Of a DNA stretch of 43,712 nucleotides, positions 26,001 to 33,426 are shown in pieces. The notes under the pieces were generated by a model that searched no databases, was not told the origin of the DNA, and was given only the letters and a program-made list of their open reading frames with translations. Numbering within the stretch: the first letter of the stretch is position 1; each line of letters begins with the position of its first letter. Source of the stretch: Methanobacteriota archaeon (GTDB lineage Archaea > Thermoplasmatota > Poseidoniia > Poseidoniales > Poseidoniaceae). The stretch covers positions 1 to 43,712 of the forward strand of contig PAZU01000045.1 of assembly GCA_002715725.1 (NCBI GenBank), in the 5' to 3' direction. Both the position numbers and the translations under genes were made by a program.

Positions 26001-26149
26001 TCTCCTATCAAATCGTCCTCGGCTGCAGGATCGAAATCACCCGCTCCTTCACTAGTTTGGAAGAATCCTGATGCTCCCACGAATAATGAACCGAAAATCA
26101 AAGTTGATACAATTGCAACGTAAGCCATTTGATTATGTGACATTGACAT
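23054..26149 (-). CDS. Giant thrombospondin type 3-repeat calcium-binding surface protein
   Basis: The 1031-residue protein has an N-terminal hydrophobic helix (about 8-28), which acts either as signal peptide or as anchor. Almost all the rest is made of repeats of the form D-x-D-x-D-G-L/M-x-D-G-x-E-V/A followed by G-T-D-P or G-L-N-P and a spacer. I see such motifs throughout residues 56-1020. Each is expected to bind calcium and to make a stiff rod. A separate domain (about 440-535) interrupts them and contains P-V-E-G-Y-V-Y-S-I-N-V-E-V-G-D-T-I. No C-terminal anchor is visible. It is the first gene after the candidate promoter at 26197 and is followed by the PKD protein. Confidence 0.82.
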   Translation of the reverse strand: MSMSHNQMAYVAIVSTLIFGSLFVGASGFFQTSEGAGDFDPAAEDDLIGEGSNTGQSMDSDGDGLVDAVEAQYGTDPFDPDTDKDTMSDGWEVENGLNPLDNGESDDAENDPSEAASEGAEEQEEEDSWPDPDDGPKGDPDRDGLINSVEVEEGTNPRLADTDGDGLNDKWEVTYKQVVNHPAGNYTLFDPLSGNWDCVELTDAMEETLEDHFNGENGVANWDDLANAAGEHSCDQVLDSDNDELFNLEEEEYGTDPTKADSDGDMLNDIHEISNSTIWVMMATGQNCGLDLLDPVNRQAPFAADALEHGLAWFKEDMDGDGQLNGPSDWDTDGDGMPDGFEFCFSNVLEHPSTGATAASQTLDPANNSDGYGDWDEDGMNNIEEYQVALAFGEDKFTSPWHEDTDEDGMPDGWEATNGLDPRDGSNGDIDSDRDGYDADGDGSVTFDQLENVALVVAIDVELDDWVSANQTVARARITLSGGNQQVIPLVAPVEGYVYSINVEVGDTIESRLDVWVEIVELDEMFTNLMEYNARDSDGDGIIDGRSTDPLNPDTDGDGLKDGIEVIGWEILVVNRGVQNTHVTSDPGLWDTDEDGLSDFKEFNDVCGTGSNASNADTDGDGLGDQAEALNGFSWYGEEYFTSPCMYDTDNDGLEDGEEVILGQDNFLTHANNSDTDNDGLIDGNEVLFVPRPYQNPTNPLINDTDSDGMLDGWEMQVESVEDNSKSHSLWVATDLWLPPGCDSMIECGLDEGGYIWKNWLGGFILEKKYEVFEMNLTNFPVPANPLCNGCYARWALDPSEGSMKDDTYDIDNDTLANGAEAPDRWNTNPVNDDTDGDMLPDGWEVKYSEEALIIGLVDNSTYSAYGARGVMDPALKDSDGDGIDDGMEDPDNDGLNRTGLIAKYCPSYEDPQSSNCHIDPDTPDGKLFYDNLENYTSFEEFVNGTNPIRNDTDGDDWDDGPEVFYQDHDDDGMATGWEYYFNFDPYDDADRMVDTDGDGHVNYCEYKWDTNPRDINSFPGQGQLCNPFEE

Positions 26150-26196
26150 ATTGGTACTCTCCGTAGACTAAGCAACTTCATCCACTACAGTCCTAC

Positions 26197-26203
26197 AAAT
26201 AAA
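26197..26203 (-). promoter_or_regulatory. Candidate TATA box for the surface-protein operon
   Basis: On the minus strand this reads TTTATTT within AAGGTTTATTTGTAGG, about 50 bases upstream of the ATG at 26149. The predicted start of transcription near 26175 leaves a leader of about 26 bases. It separates the Tsp3-PKD-pepP-mqnC group from the upstream minus-strand genes. Confidence 0.4.
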
Positions 26204-26232
26204 CCTTCACGGTAGATGATTTTACCAAATAC

Positions 26233-26251
26233 TCACCCTACGGGTGAAAAA
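26233..26251 (-). terminator. Candidate terminator after the unknown gene
   Basis: Directly after the TGA that ends the unknown gene, the minus strand reads TTTTT and then a 6-bp hairpin (TCACCC, 3-base loop, GGGTGA). A short U-tract is the usual archaeal termination signal; the hairpin follows it and is of unclear value. Confidence 0.35.
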
Positions 26252-27274
26252 TCAGGTCAAATCATACCTCGATTGGAGAGATACAAACTGGAATTCATTT
26301 TCGTTGCGAATTGATACTTTGACCGGTCTTCCTTCACACCTAACCCATGCACCTGCAAGCAATCCAGCAGTCAGAGAAAGAAGCGGAATTTCAGTGAATT
26401 TCAATTCAATTCCACCATTTGAATCAAGTTCTACAGCAGATATTGGCACAGACATACCTCTCGGTGCGAAGTATGACTTACAACTGTCAATCCAACCTTT
26501 TGTATCTGCAGCTAAAAATATCTCTTCTCCAGCAATGAATAAACGCTTAGCAGCAATTGCGAATGAAAGAAATCCATCACTTATTTCAGGCCAGGAATTT
26601 CTTTCATCATCACTAATGTTTGCTACGAGACCTGCGCATGATTCCTGCAGACGCTCAAACATTCCCATCGGCAGTAAATGGTACTTCAAACCATCAATTC
26701 TCCATTCTTTCTCAACTGCTATTCGGTATGGATCTCCAGGCAAATATTTCTTGCCCGTCGGCTTTGAAGCAGTGATTGGAAGATTGGTTTCATCTAGTGA
26801 TAATACACAAGTTTCCAATGATTTTTCCTCCCAACGCATGCGATATCTTTTGGAATTAATTCTTTCAAAATCTGCTTGAAAAATACCTGCAAACACAGGT
26901 GTTAATCCATTACTATCAAAACTTGGAGATTTCACATTTGGCATTCCCCAGCCATGTATTTTCCACCTCGCTTCTAACGCTTGAGTGATTTTCTTTTTCC
27001 GGAAAAATCCTGTATGATCAAGTACACCAGAATTTAGCAGCAATTCTTCCTCATCACATGCTGCGTTGGCTAATTTTCGACCCATTGGTGCATCAATAAT
27101 TTCCTCGAACATTCGCCACCATGCTTCCAATGCATCGATACGCCATCTATACCAACAATATCCTTGTTTGTCGATAATCAAGCCATCCCTAGTTGAGAAA
27201 TTCTGTTCCAAAGAAGACATTAACGATTTATCCAGAAGTGATTCCGTTTCATCGATTAAAGGCATAATTATCAC
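26252..27274 (-). CDS. Unknown tryptophan-rich soluble protein
   Basis: I do not recognise this 340-residue protein. It has no signal peptide and no clear membrane helix. The N-terminal half is rich in tryptophan (W-Y-R-W-R-I-D-A-L-E-A-W-W-R-M), and the C-terminus has L-L-S-L-T-A-G-L-L-A-G-A-W-V-R-C-E-G-R-P, which looks like a conserved core helix. Its GTG start overlaps the glyA stop (GTGA), so it should be translated after glyA. An ATG at 27265 is a possible alternative start. Coupling to glyA is the only hint of function. Confidence 0.65.
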   Translation of the reverse strand: MIIMPLIDETESLLDKSLMSSLEQNFSTRDGLIIDKQGYCWYRWRIDALEAWWRMFEEIIDAPMGRKLANAACDEEELLLNSGVLDHTGFFRKKKITQALEARWKIHGWGMPNVKSPSFDSNGLTPVFAGIFQADFERINSKRYRMRWEEKSLETCVLSLDETNLPITASKPTGKKYLPGDPYRIAVEKEWRIDGLKYHLLPMGMFERLQESCAGLVANISDDERNSWPEISDGFLSFAIAAKRLFIAGEEIFLAADTKGWIDSCKSYFAPRGMSVPISAVELDSNGGIELKFTEIPLLSLTAGLLAGAWVRCEGRPVKVSIRNENEFQFVSLQSRYDLT

Positions 27275-28584
27275 ATTGGATAGCCGCTTACATTACCCTC
27301 ATTGAAGCAATATCTTATAATCTGATAATTGGATTTGAATTCTCGAACATCATCCTTCACTTTAGAAGGGTCTTCTTGTTCTAGCAGAACCCGAGCATAG
27401 AATCTTGCTACATCCGTCATTTCATCTGTCCCCATTCCAACGCGCGTTAGTTCCTGCACACCAAGCCTTAGCCCTGAAGGAGACATCGCTTTGGTATCTC
27501 CTGGAAGCATGTTCATGTTGGTGATTATTCCTGCTCTTTCAAGCAAATCTGCGGCTTTGGCTCCTGCACCAGAATCTAATTCACCGTGCCTAGTCAGAAC
27601 TTGGTGAGATGCTGTGTATCCGCGTGATTCTGCTAAAACATCGAATCCTTCTGCCGCCAAAGCAGCAGCAAAAGATTGAGCGTTAGCAACGGTATTCTTT
27701 GACAAATCCTCGCCATATTCAATAAACTCAGAAAGGGCTACCACTTTGCCTGCAACGTGGTGTAAATGGTAAGAAGAGCAAGTTCCTGGGAAAACAGCAT
27801 TGTTCAATTTACGCTGGAATTTTTCATCATCTGAAGATGATAAAATGAAACCACCTTGTGGTCCAGGGAAAGTTTTGTGTGATGAACCTGTCATTACATC
27901 TGCTCCTTCATGGAGCGGGTCTTGGAAACAACCTCCGGCAATTAGTCCGAGAACATGTGCACCATCGTACATTACTGTTGAACCAACTTCATGTGCAGCG
28001 TCAGCTAGTTCCTTAAGCGGGGTTGGAAATAGAAATACAGATTGCCCGAACAGTGCAATTTTGGGTGCTACTTCACGAATTAATTTGGCTGATGCATCAA
28101 TATCAGGTTCCATTCTCTCTTCATCCCAAGGGTATGTCGAAAGATTGAGATCACGCAATCCGACTGCACCCATCCTAGCATGAGAAATGTGACCTCCGTC
28201 AGCAGTAGATACCGCAGTAATATCATCACCTGGTTTGGCAAGGGCCTTCAATGCAGCAATATTGGAAACTGTACCACTAGTGGATTGTATATTGGCAAAT
28301 GGTACATTGAACAAATTTTTCGCAAGATTGATTCCTAATTCTTCAATTGTATCGAAGCCGCCACAACCTTGGTAATAGCGTTTGAAAGGCAGGCCTTCAG
28401 CATATCTTCCATGGAGGTCACTAGAAACTATTTTCTGTACCATTGGAGAAACAATATTCTCACTAGCAATCATACCTAAACCATCTCGGTAAAGGGTCCC
28501 ACTATCGGCAACAGCATCCAAAACAGTTTGTGCATGACTCAGGTTTTCCGGACTCGCTCTCCAATCACCTTTGGAACCTAACAT
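27271..28584 (-). CDS. glyA: Serine hydroxymethyltransferase, archaeal type
   Basis: The PLP enzyme interconverts serine and glycine with transfer of a one-carbon unit to a pterin carrier. Visible motifs include M-I-A-S-E-N, G-R-Y-A-E-G, Y-Y-Q-G-C, S-G-T-V-S-N, Y-D-G-A-H-V-L-G-L-I-A-G-G, and the PLP-lysine segment G-S-S-H-K-T-F-P-G-P-Q-G-G. The sequence is of the divergent archaeal type rather than close to bacterial GlyA. I place the start at the ATG at 28584 (437 residues), which has AAAGGA 6 bases upstream; the ATG at 28626 would add 14 residues without a good ribosome site. serA in the same window acts earlier in serine synthesis. Confidence 0.92.
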   Translation of the reverse strand: MLGSKGDWRASPENLSHAQTVLDAVADSGTLYRDGLGMIASENIVSPMVQKIVSSDLHGRYAEGLPFKRYYQGCGGFDTIEELGINLAKNLFNVPFANIQSTSGTVSNIAALKALAKPGDDITAVSTADGGHISHARMGAVGLRDLNLSTYPWDEERMEPDIDASAKLIREVAPKIALFGQSVFLFPTPLKELADAAHEVGSTVMYDGAHVLGLIAGGCFQDPLHEGADVMTGSSHKTFPGPQGGFILSSSDDEKFQRKLNNAVFPGTCSSYHLHHVAGKVVALSEFIEYGEDLSKNTVANAQSFAAALAAEGFDVLAESRGYTASHQVLTRHGELDSGAGAKAADLLERAGIITNMNMLPGDTKAMSPSGLRLGVQELTRVGMGTDEMTDVARFYARVLLEQEDPSKVKDDVREFKSNYQIIRYCFNEGNVSGYPM

Positions 28585-28644
28585 AGACGTTCCTTTAGCA
28601 CACGGCCTTTGACCCTTTGGAATCATCGTTAGGAGTCTTGCAAC

Positions 28645-31600
28645 TCAACTAGGTCTTCTAGGGCCGCCTCTTCTTGTAGCCCTTGATTGCTTTTCAGAGC
28701 GAATGGTATTGTGTGGAATTCCTTTACGGCCTAAGTTTGTCGACATTATGTCACGAGGGTTTTTGTTACGACCAAGAGGTTTTGCTGCACGGCCAGATTT
28801 TCTTTGAATCTGCTGAGATCGTCCACGATATGCAACTGGACCGACTAATCTCTCCATTGCTGGAACTTCTGAGCCTTCTTCCTTAGGGCGTTTTAACCAC
28901 CACCCGGGAGTCAAATTTTGCATGCGAGCATCCCTCTCTCTTTTCATTGAATTAGCTCTTCGTGCTAACTTAGGTCGAACAGACCTTTCACTTTCCTTCG
29001 CAACTAAATTGGTCATCCAACCAGGGAATCCAATATCGTAAACTATTCCGTTAATTGTCAATAACATCCCTGAAAGTAGCAAATGGGTTCCAACAGGAAG
29101 TTCACTTCGTTGTAATTTTATTTTATGTCGTTTCATTCTCTTGGCATATGCAACCATAGCCTTCTGATCTCTATGTCGAATCACCTTATTTTGCTGCTTA
29201 CTAAATCGTCTTGCACTTTGATGGATGAAAATCATCCCTATCGCAATTGTAATTCCTTCTAGAAGCCCGATTTCACCAGAAGCATAAATGCCTGCAAGCA
29301 ACCATATTGGAGTTAATACACCCCAATGGAAAACCTGCGAAATTATTCCAGAGGTATATCTCGGAGTCATCTTTCTTTCAACAGCCGCTGCTGCTGTAAT
29401 CATAACGTTGGCATTGACTGCTTCATCAACTCCACCTTTCACCATCAATGCTGCAATCGGATTAACTGGAGCATCATCAATCCATCTTCGTGAACGCTTT
29501 GTTAATGGCTTAGTCAATGCTATTTCAAGTACATCATCTTGGTCATTAGACTTAGGTCTACCCAAAATATTAGCTAGCGCACGAACCCTCGGGTCGAATG
29601 AATCAGTCTCTTCTAATTCTGTTAGAACACTCAATGCGCTATGCCATTCGCCTTTGTCGATAAGACATAGCGCTGCGGCAATTCGAGGACGTGCCATGAG
29701 CGGGTTTTCACGCACTAATCTCAAGGCGATCTCCATAGCCTCTTTATGCAAATTTTGAGCACGTAGGAGAGCGATATACGAAAGTCTTGCATTGATTGAA
29801 AGGTTATCCTTGTGAAGTGCTCCGTCAACTGGTTGTGGACTCCAAGAACGCAGCATTCGCATCAAATCGTTCAGATGATCGATGCACGGGTTGTTCTCCC
29901 AATCCCACAAATCGTCTTCATCAACTGAACCATTCCAAGGGTCAAACCACTCACAAATAAATCCAAGTAATTCTGGTTCATCATAGCCTTCTGGAAGTTG
30001 TAAATTGTGAAGTGCCTCCCTAGCAGCATCTAGCCTGCGACAAGCAATATGTCCTGCAGCAATTATCATTCTTGCTTCATCATTATCGCCACCGGATTGA
30101 GCGAGTAGTTTCTTAGCCTCTTCAATTGCACTTGGCCATAATCCACGTATCCCCATCTCTATCATTCGAGCACGACTCTTAGCCAAGCGTACAACTGCTT
30201 CATCCTCTCCAATAGAACGGTCTTGGAATCTTATTAGTGCATCTAGATCATTCTTTAGTGCAGATTCTTCCACCAAATCAAACATCCAATTTCCACCACC
30301 ACTCATGATGGCACCTTCTCTTCGTTTATCTGGATTCAAATCAAACTTTAGATTTCTTAATGGATTAAATTTGGAGATGGAAAGGACCCATGTTAACAAG
30401 AAAATTGCTTGACCGACAGCGATGAATATCCATGTAACCAATAGACGATATTCCTCATCAAATCCTTTACCTTCAAACCATTCAATGAATGGCATCAAAT
30501 CTCCGAATTCTTTGTAGCACACCAATATTAGAAGTAATGCAGTATATCCGCTGAAACCTGCGAATGCGAAGTATAGGACCCTTGCTTGTGCCTTATCTTC
30601 AGAACGGATTTCTCGAGGAGTGGCAAGCAGAACTCCACCCAAGCCTCCGAATGCCTGTCCTCCAAGGAATAAGTTGCGAATAAGTTCGAAAATGAAAGCC
30701 AGACCTACAATCGCAATGTTAAGTGACAAATAGGCTGCCAAAATCTCTGGCAAACTCTTGAGTGCTTCCCACTCAGCAAGTAAAGGGTCTTCTTGAATTT
30801 GTAGATATACCTGATGACCCAAAATACCTCCATAGTTTAGTATCTCTTCTGAATTTGCAGGGTCATTTATCATGACTAGAGCAACAGTAACTATGCCATT
30901 AACAGCTGTAATCGGCATGGTTAGCAAGAACAAAATTAGAATGAATGCGAATGTTCTTCCGATGAATCCCAATTTCTTGGCATCTATTGGATTCGGCTTA
31001 CCAAGCCAAGTTCGGAACTTCCCCACCATTAGCATATTCCATGATGCCCCCATAATCCGACCATAAGCAAGAATTGTAGGACCCATGAATACTAAAACTG
31101 CTATTGCCAACGCAAGTGGTTTTTGTGATTCATCTATTCTAGGTACTAACAAAAGGTATGTTCCAATTGAAACTGCAAATAAGCCAATCAGTGTACCTGT
31201 ACGCCTGAAAAGTAATTTGAAAAATTTATTTTTAGTTACCCCAATGCGCTTGCCAACTAATTGCCCATTAAGTGACTCCCATGGTGATATTAATATTGGA
31301 ATAATTACAAGAATTCCCATCAGTATAAGATTCGGCAAGTAGTATACTTCAGGTTCAAAAATTAACTCTGAAATTAATAGAAGAACACCAGTCATTGCCA
31401 TCATGTAAAGAGCAATACCAAAACCAACATTCTGTAATTTCAATAAGCGTTTTACACCACCACGGCCCTCGGTAAGACTGTGAACTTCATACAAACCATC
31501 ATCTATCTCAAAACCGACTTGCAGACCAGACAATTGGGTGGGAATCATCCATTTCCATAGAATAAGTGCTGTTAATAGAGCAAGTAGAAATGGGATTGCG

Positions 31601-31698
31601 TGAGTAATAGAAAGGTTTGTTGGATTCTCAATTGTTCCTGCGCTTGCTAATGGTGTTAGAACCAAGCAAACAAAACAAGCGAGTATCCACTTCCTCAT
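28645..31698 (-). CDS. Large unknown multi-pass membrane protein with helical-repeat domain and basic tail
   Basis: The 1017-residue protein starts with a signal peptide or first helix, followed by about eight to ten membrane segments up to about residue 445. A soluble region (about 470-740) then shows TPR-like helical pairs (A-R-M-I-I-A-A-G-H-I-A-C-R-R-L-D-A-A-R-E-A-L, and A-R-L-S-Y-I-A-L-L-R-A-Q-N-L-H-K-E-A). Two more hydrophobic segments lie near 795-830, another possible one near 885-905, and the last 110 residues are highly basic and rich in Arg, Lys and Gly. I recognise no family over the full length. A membrane-bound scaffold is a guess from the architecture. It lies between glyA and an aminotransferase gene on the same strand. 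Confidence 0.72.
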   Translation of the reverse strand: MRKWILACFVCLVLTPLASAGTIENPTNLSITHAIPFLLALLTALILWKWMIPTQLSGLQVGFEIDDGLYEVHSLTEGRGGVKRLLKLQNVGFGIALYMMAMTGVLLLISELIFEPEVYYLPNLILMGILVIIPILISPWESLNGQLVGKRIGVTKNKFFKLLFRRTGTLIGLFAVSIGTYLLLVPRIDESQKPLALAIAVLVFMGPTILAYGRIMGASWNMLMVGKFRTWLGKPNPIDAKKLGFIGRTFAFILILFLLTMPITAVNGIVTVALVMINDPANSEEILNYGGILGHQVYLQIQEDPLLAEWEALKSLPEILAAYLSLNIAIVGLAFIFELIRNLFLGGQAFGGLGGVLLATPREIRSEDKAQARVLYFAFAGFSGYTALLLILVCYKEFGDLMPFIEWFEGKGFDEEYRLLVTWIFIAVGQAIFLLTWVLSISKFNPLRNLKFDLNPDKRREGAIMSGGGNWMFDLVEESALKNDLDALIRFQDRSIGEDEAVVRLAKSRARMIEMGIRGLWPSAIEEAKKLLAQSGGDNDEARMIIAAGHIACRRLDAAREALHNLQLPEGYDEPELLGFICEWFDPWNGSVDEDDLWDWENNPCIDHLNDLMRMLRSWSPQPVDGALHKDNLSINARLSYIALLRAQNLHKEAMEIALRLVRENPLMARPRIAAALCLIDKGEWHSALSVLTELEETDSFDPRVRALANILGRPKSNDQDDVLEIALTKPLTKRSRRWIDDAPVNPIAALMVKGGVDEAVNANVMITAAAAVERKMTPRYTSGIISQVFHWGVLTPIWLLAGIYASGEIGLLEGITIAIGMIFIHQSARRFSKQQNKVIRHRDQKAMVAYAKRMKRHKIKLQRSELPVGTHLLLSGMLLTINGIVYDIGFPGWMTNLVAKESERSVRPKLARRANSMKRERDARMQNLTPGWWLKRPKEEGSEVPAMERLVGPVAYRGRSQQIQRKSGRAAKPLGRNKNPRDIMSTNLGRKGIPHNTIRSEKQSRATRRGGPRRPS

Positions 31699-31721
31699 CG
31701 GTTAAGCCTGTGGCTATGACT

Positions 31722-32936
31722 TCATGACTTCTTCGCCAATCTGTGGCGAGAAAGGAATGAGTCAATTCTATCGAAAGCGGTGTTCAGTGTTACTTCATCT
31801 GCAAGATATACAATTCTAATATGACCCAATCCCTTCTCGGGTGAAAAACCACTTCCATGAACCACTAATACATGTTCTTCATGTAGTAATCCTAGCACGA
31901 AATCTTTGTCATTTGTTGACCAGAGTTCATCAGTCAATCGAACAAACATGTAGAATGCCCCGCCTGGTTCTTCAACCTCTAGACCATCGATATTGGCAAT
32001 CCGATCTAGGCACAACTGTCTTCGACTTTGAACTTTGGAAGAATGTTCATTCATCCACGAACGGTCTCCTTCTAGTCCCGCCAAATAACCCAATTGAGCC
32101 GGTGTACTAGCACACAATCTTGAACGCAACAACCTCTCAATACCGTCTCTAACATCAACTAGAACGTTAGTAGGGTCATGAATGGCCATGTAACCAATTC
32201 TCCACCCTGGAGCGTAGTATACTTTTGAGACACCATTCAAAGAGAAGACTGGCACCTCCTTGGAAATTGAAGCTACTGAAACATGTTTACCACTGAAATC
32301 TAAACCGTCGTAAATTTCATCAGCGATTATCATACAATTCGGCCAGTTCTTAGCAATCTCAAGGAGTTTTTCTATTTCGTCTTCTCCAGCAACATTTCCA
32401 GTCGGATTGTTTGGATTGATGAGTACTAACAAACGGACATCCGAATCCATCTTTGATGCAATGTCATCTAGGTCTATAGCCCAACCATCATCTGATTTTA
32501 GTGAATATTCAATTGTGGTTGCACCATACATTTGCGGATAGGCCATGTATGGTGGATAGTGAGGACCGGGGGCCAAAACTTTCGTGCCTTCATCTAGTGT
32601 TGCAGCAAAAATAATCTGTAGAGCTTCGGTTACTCCGTGGCAGACATAAACATCATCAGTTCCACAAGTCCATCCCTTCCGACTTTCATCAGCAGCAATT
32701 GCAGAGCGTAATTTTGGTAGACCATACGATGGAGAATATCCATTATTCCCTGCTGCCAGTCCTTCCCTGTATGCTTCAACCATGTGCTCAGGTGTAGGTA
32801 GTCCTGGATAAGCGATTGGATCACCGATATTCAGTTTGATTATTTCATGCCCCTCCGCTTCTAATTTGGTTGCTGGAACAACCACATCTCTAATCGCATA
32901 TTCGATTGTTGAAGCACGAGAGGAAACTGGAATCAC
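31722..32936 (-). CDS. Class I/II PLP aminotransferase (aspartate/alanine type)
   Basis: The 404-residue protein has the fold type I aminotransferase features I-K-L-N-I-G-D-P, G-Y-S-P-S-Y-G-L-P-K-L-R, N-P-N-N-P-T-G-N (PLP/substrate contact), I-A-D-E-I-Y-D (the aspartate that holds the PLP nitrogen), S-K-V-Y-Y-A-P-G-W-R-I-G-Y (Schiff-base lysine and conserved arginine), and G-S-G-F with I-R-I-V-Y-L near the end. The sequence is close to the alanine/aspartate subgroup; the amino donor is not certain. I chose the GTG at 32936, which overlaps the EVE gene stop as GTGA and has GGTGG upstream; a TTG at 32957 would add 7 residues. Confidence 0.87.
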   Translation of the reverse strand: MIPVSSRASTIEYAIRDVVVPATKLEAEGHEIIKLNIGDPIAYPGLPTPEHMVEAYREGLAAGNNGYSPSYGLPKLRSAIAADESRKGWTCGTDDVYVCHGVTEALQIIFAATLDEGTKVLAPGPHYPPYMAYPQMYGATTIEYSLKSDDGWAIDLDDIASKMDSDVRLLVLINPNNPTGNVAGEDEIEKLLEIAKNWPNCMIIADEIYDGLDFSGKHVSVASISKEVPVFSLNGVSKVYYAPGWRIGYMAIHDPTNVLVDVRDGIERLLRSRLCASTPAQLGYLAGLEGDRSWMNEHSSKVQSRRQLCLDRIANIDGLEVEEPGGAFYMFVRLTDELWSTNDKDFVLGLLHEEHVLVVHGSGFSPEKGLGHIRIVYLADEVTLNTAFDRIDSFLSRHRLAKKS

Positions 32937-33394
32937 GAGATTCCACCCATCCTGCAAATCTCGTCATACTGTTCTTTGGAAACTGGTTGAACCGATAACC
33001 TCTGCCCCCTCTGAACCAAGGGCATATCATCCAAAGCCGGATTGGCTTTGATATCAACCAAACTAACCATTTCCAATTCCTGGATTGGCTCTATATCAAC
33101 CATCATCCATCTCGGGTTATCCGGAGTTGACTTCTCATCGAAGTATTTGCAATTTGGATCCCATGAGGTATGATCTGGATAACCTTCTCGGCAAACCCTA
33201 GCAATTCCAGCGACATGAGGTGGTTTTGTATTGGAGTGATAAAATAGTACCATGTCGCCCATTTTCATCTTGTCACGCATCATATTTCTAGCCTGATAAT
33301 TTCTCACACCATCCCAATGCGTTGACCCGTCTGCAACCAATTGAGAAAATGGGTAGACGTCGGGCTCGGACTTCATCAGCCAATAGTTCACCAT
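32933..33394 (-). CDS. EVE-domain protein
   Basis: EVE domains are PUA-like folds that bind modified bases in DNA or RNA. The 153-residue protein shows the family start Y-W-L-M-K-S-E-P-D-V-Y-P-F, W-D-G-V-R-N-Y-Q-A-R-N-M-M, G-D-M-V-L-F-Y-H-S, V-A-G-I-A-R-V, and a W-M-M-V-D-I strand, close to human THYN1 and its bacterial relatives. The start at 33394 gives M-V-N-Y-W-L-M-K-S as is usual; the ATG at 33433, inside the exporter's last codons, would add 13 residues. The specific modified base is unknown. Confidence 0.88.
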   Translation of the reverse strand: MVNYWLMKSEPDVYPFSQLVADGSTHWDGVRNYQARNMMRDKMKMGDMVLFYHSNTKPPHVAGIARVCREGYPDHTSWDPNCKYFDEKSTPDNPRWMMVDIEPIQELEMVSLVDIKANPALDDMPLVQRGQRLSVQPVSKEQYDEICRMGGIS

Positions 33395-33426
33395 GTAGGG
33401 GGCGTCTAAGCGACATCCCTTAGATT

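Noticed and set aside
24132-26123. Plus-strand Ser/Pro-rich frames (for example 24132-24656 and 25710-26123)
   Set aside because: They are the antisense of the Asp/Gly-rich calcium repeats; the repeated codons (GAT/TCA) produce long Ser-rich shadow frames.
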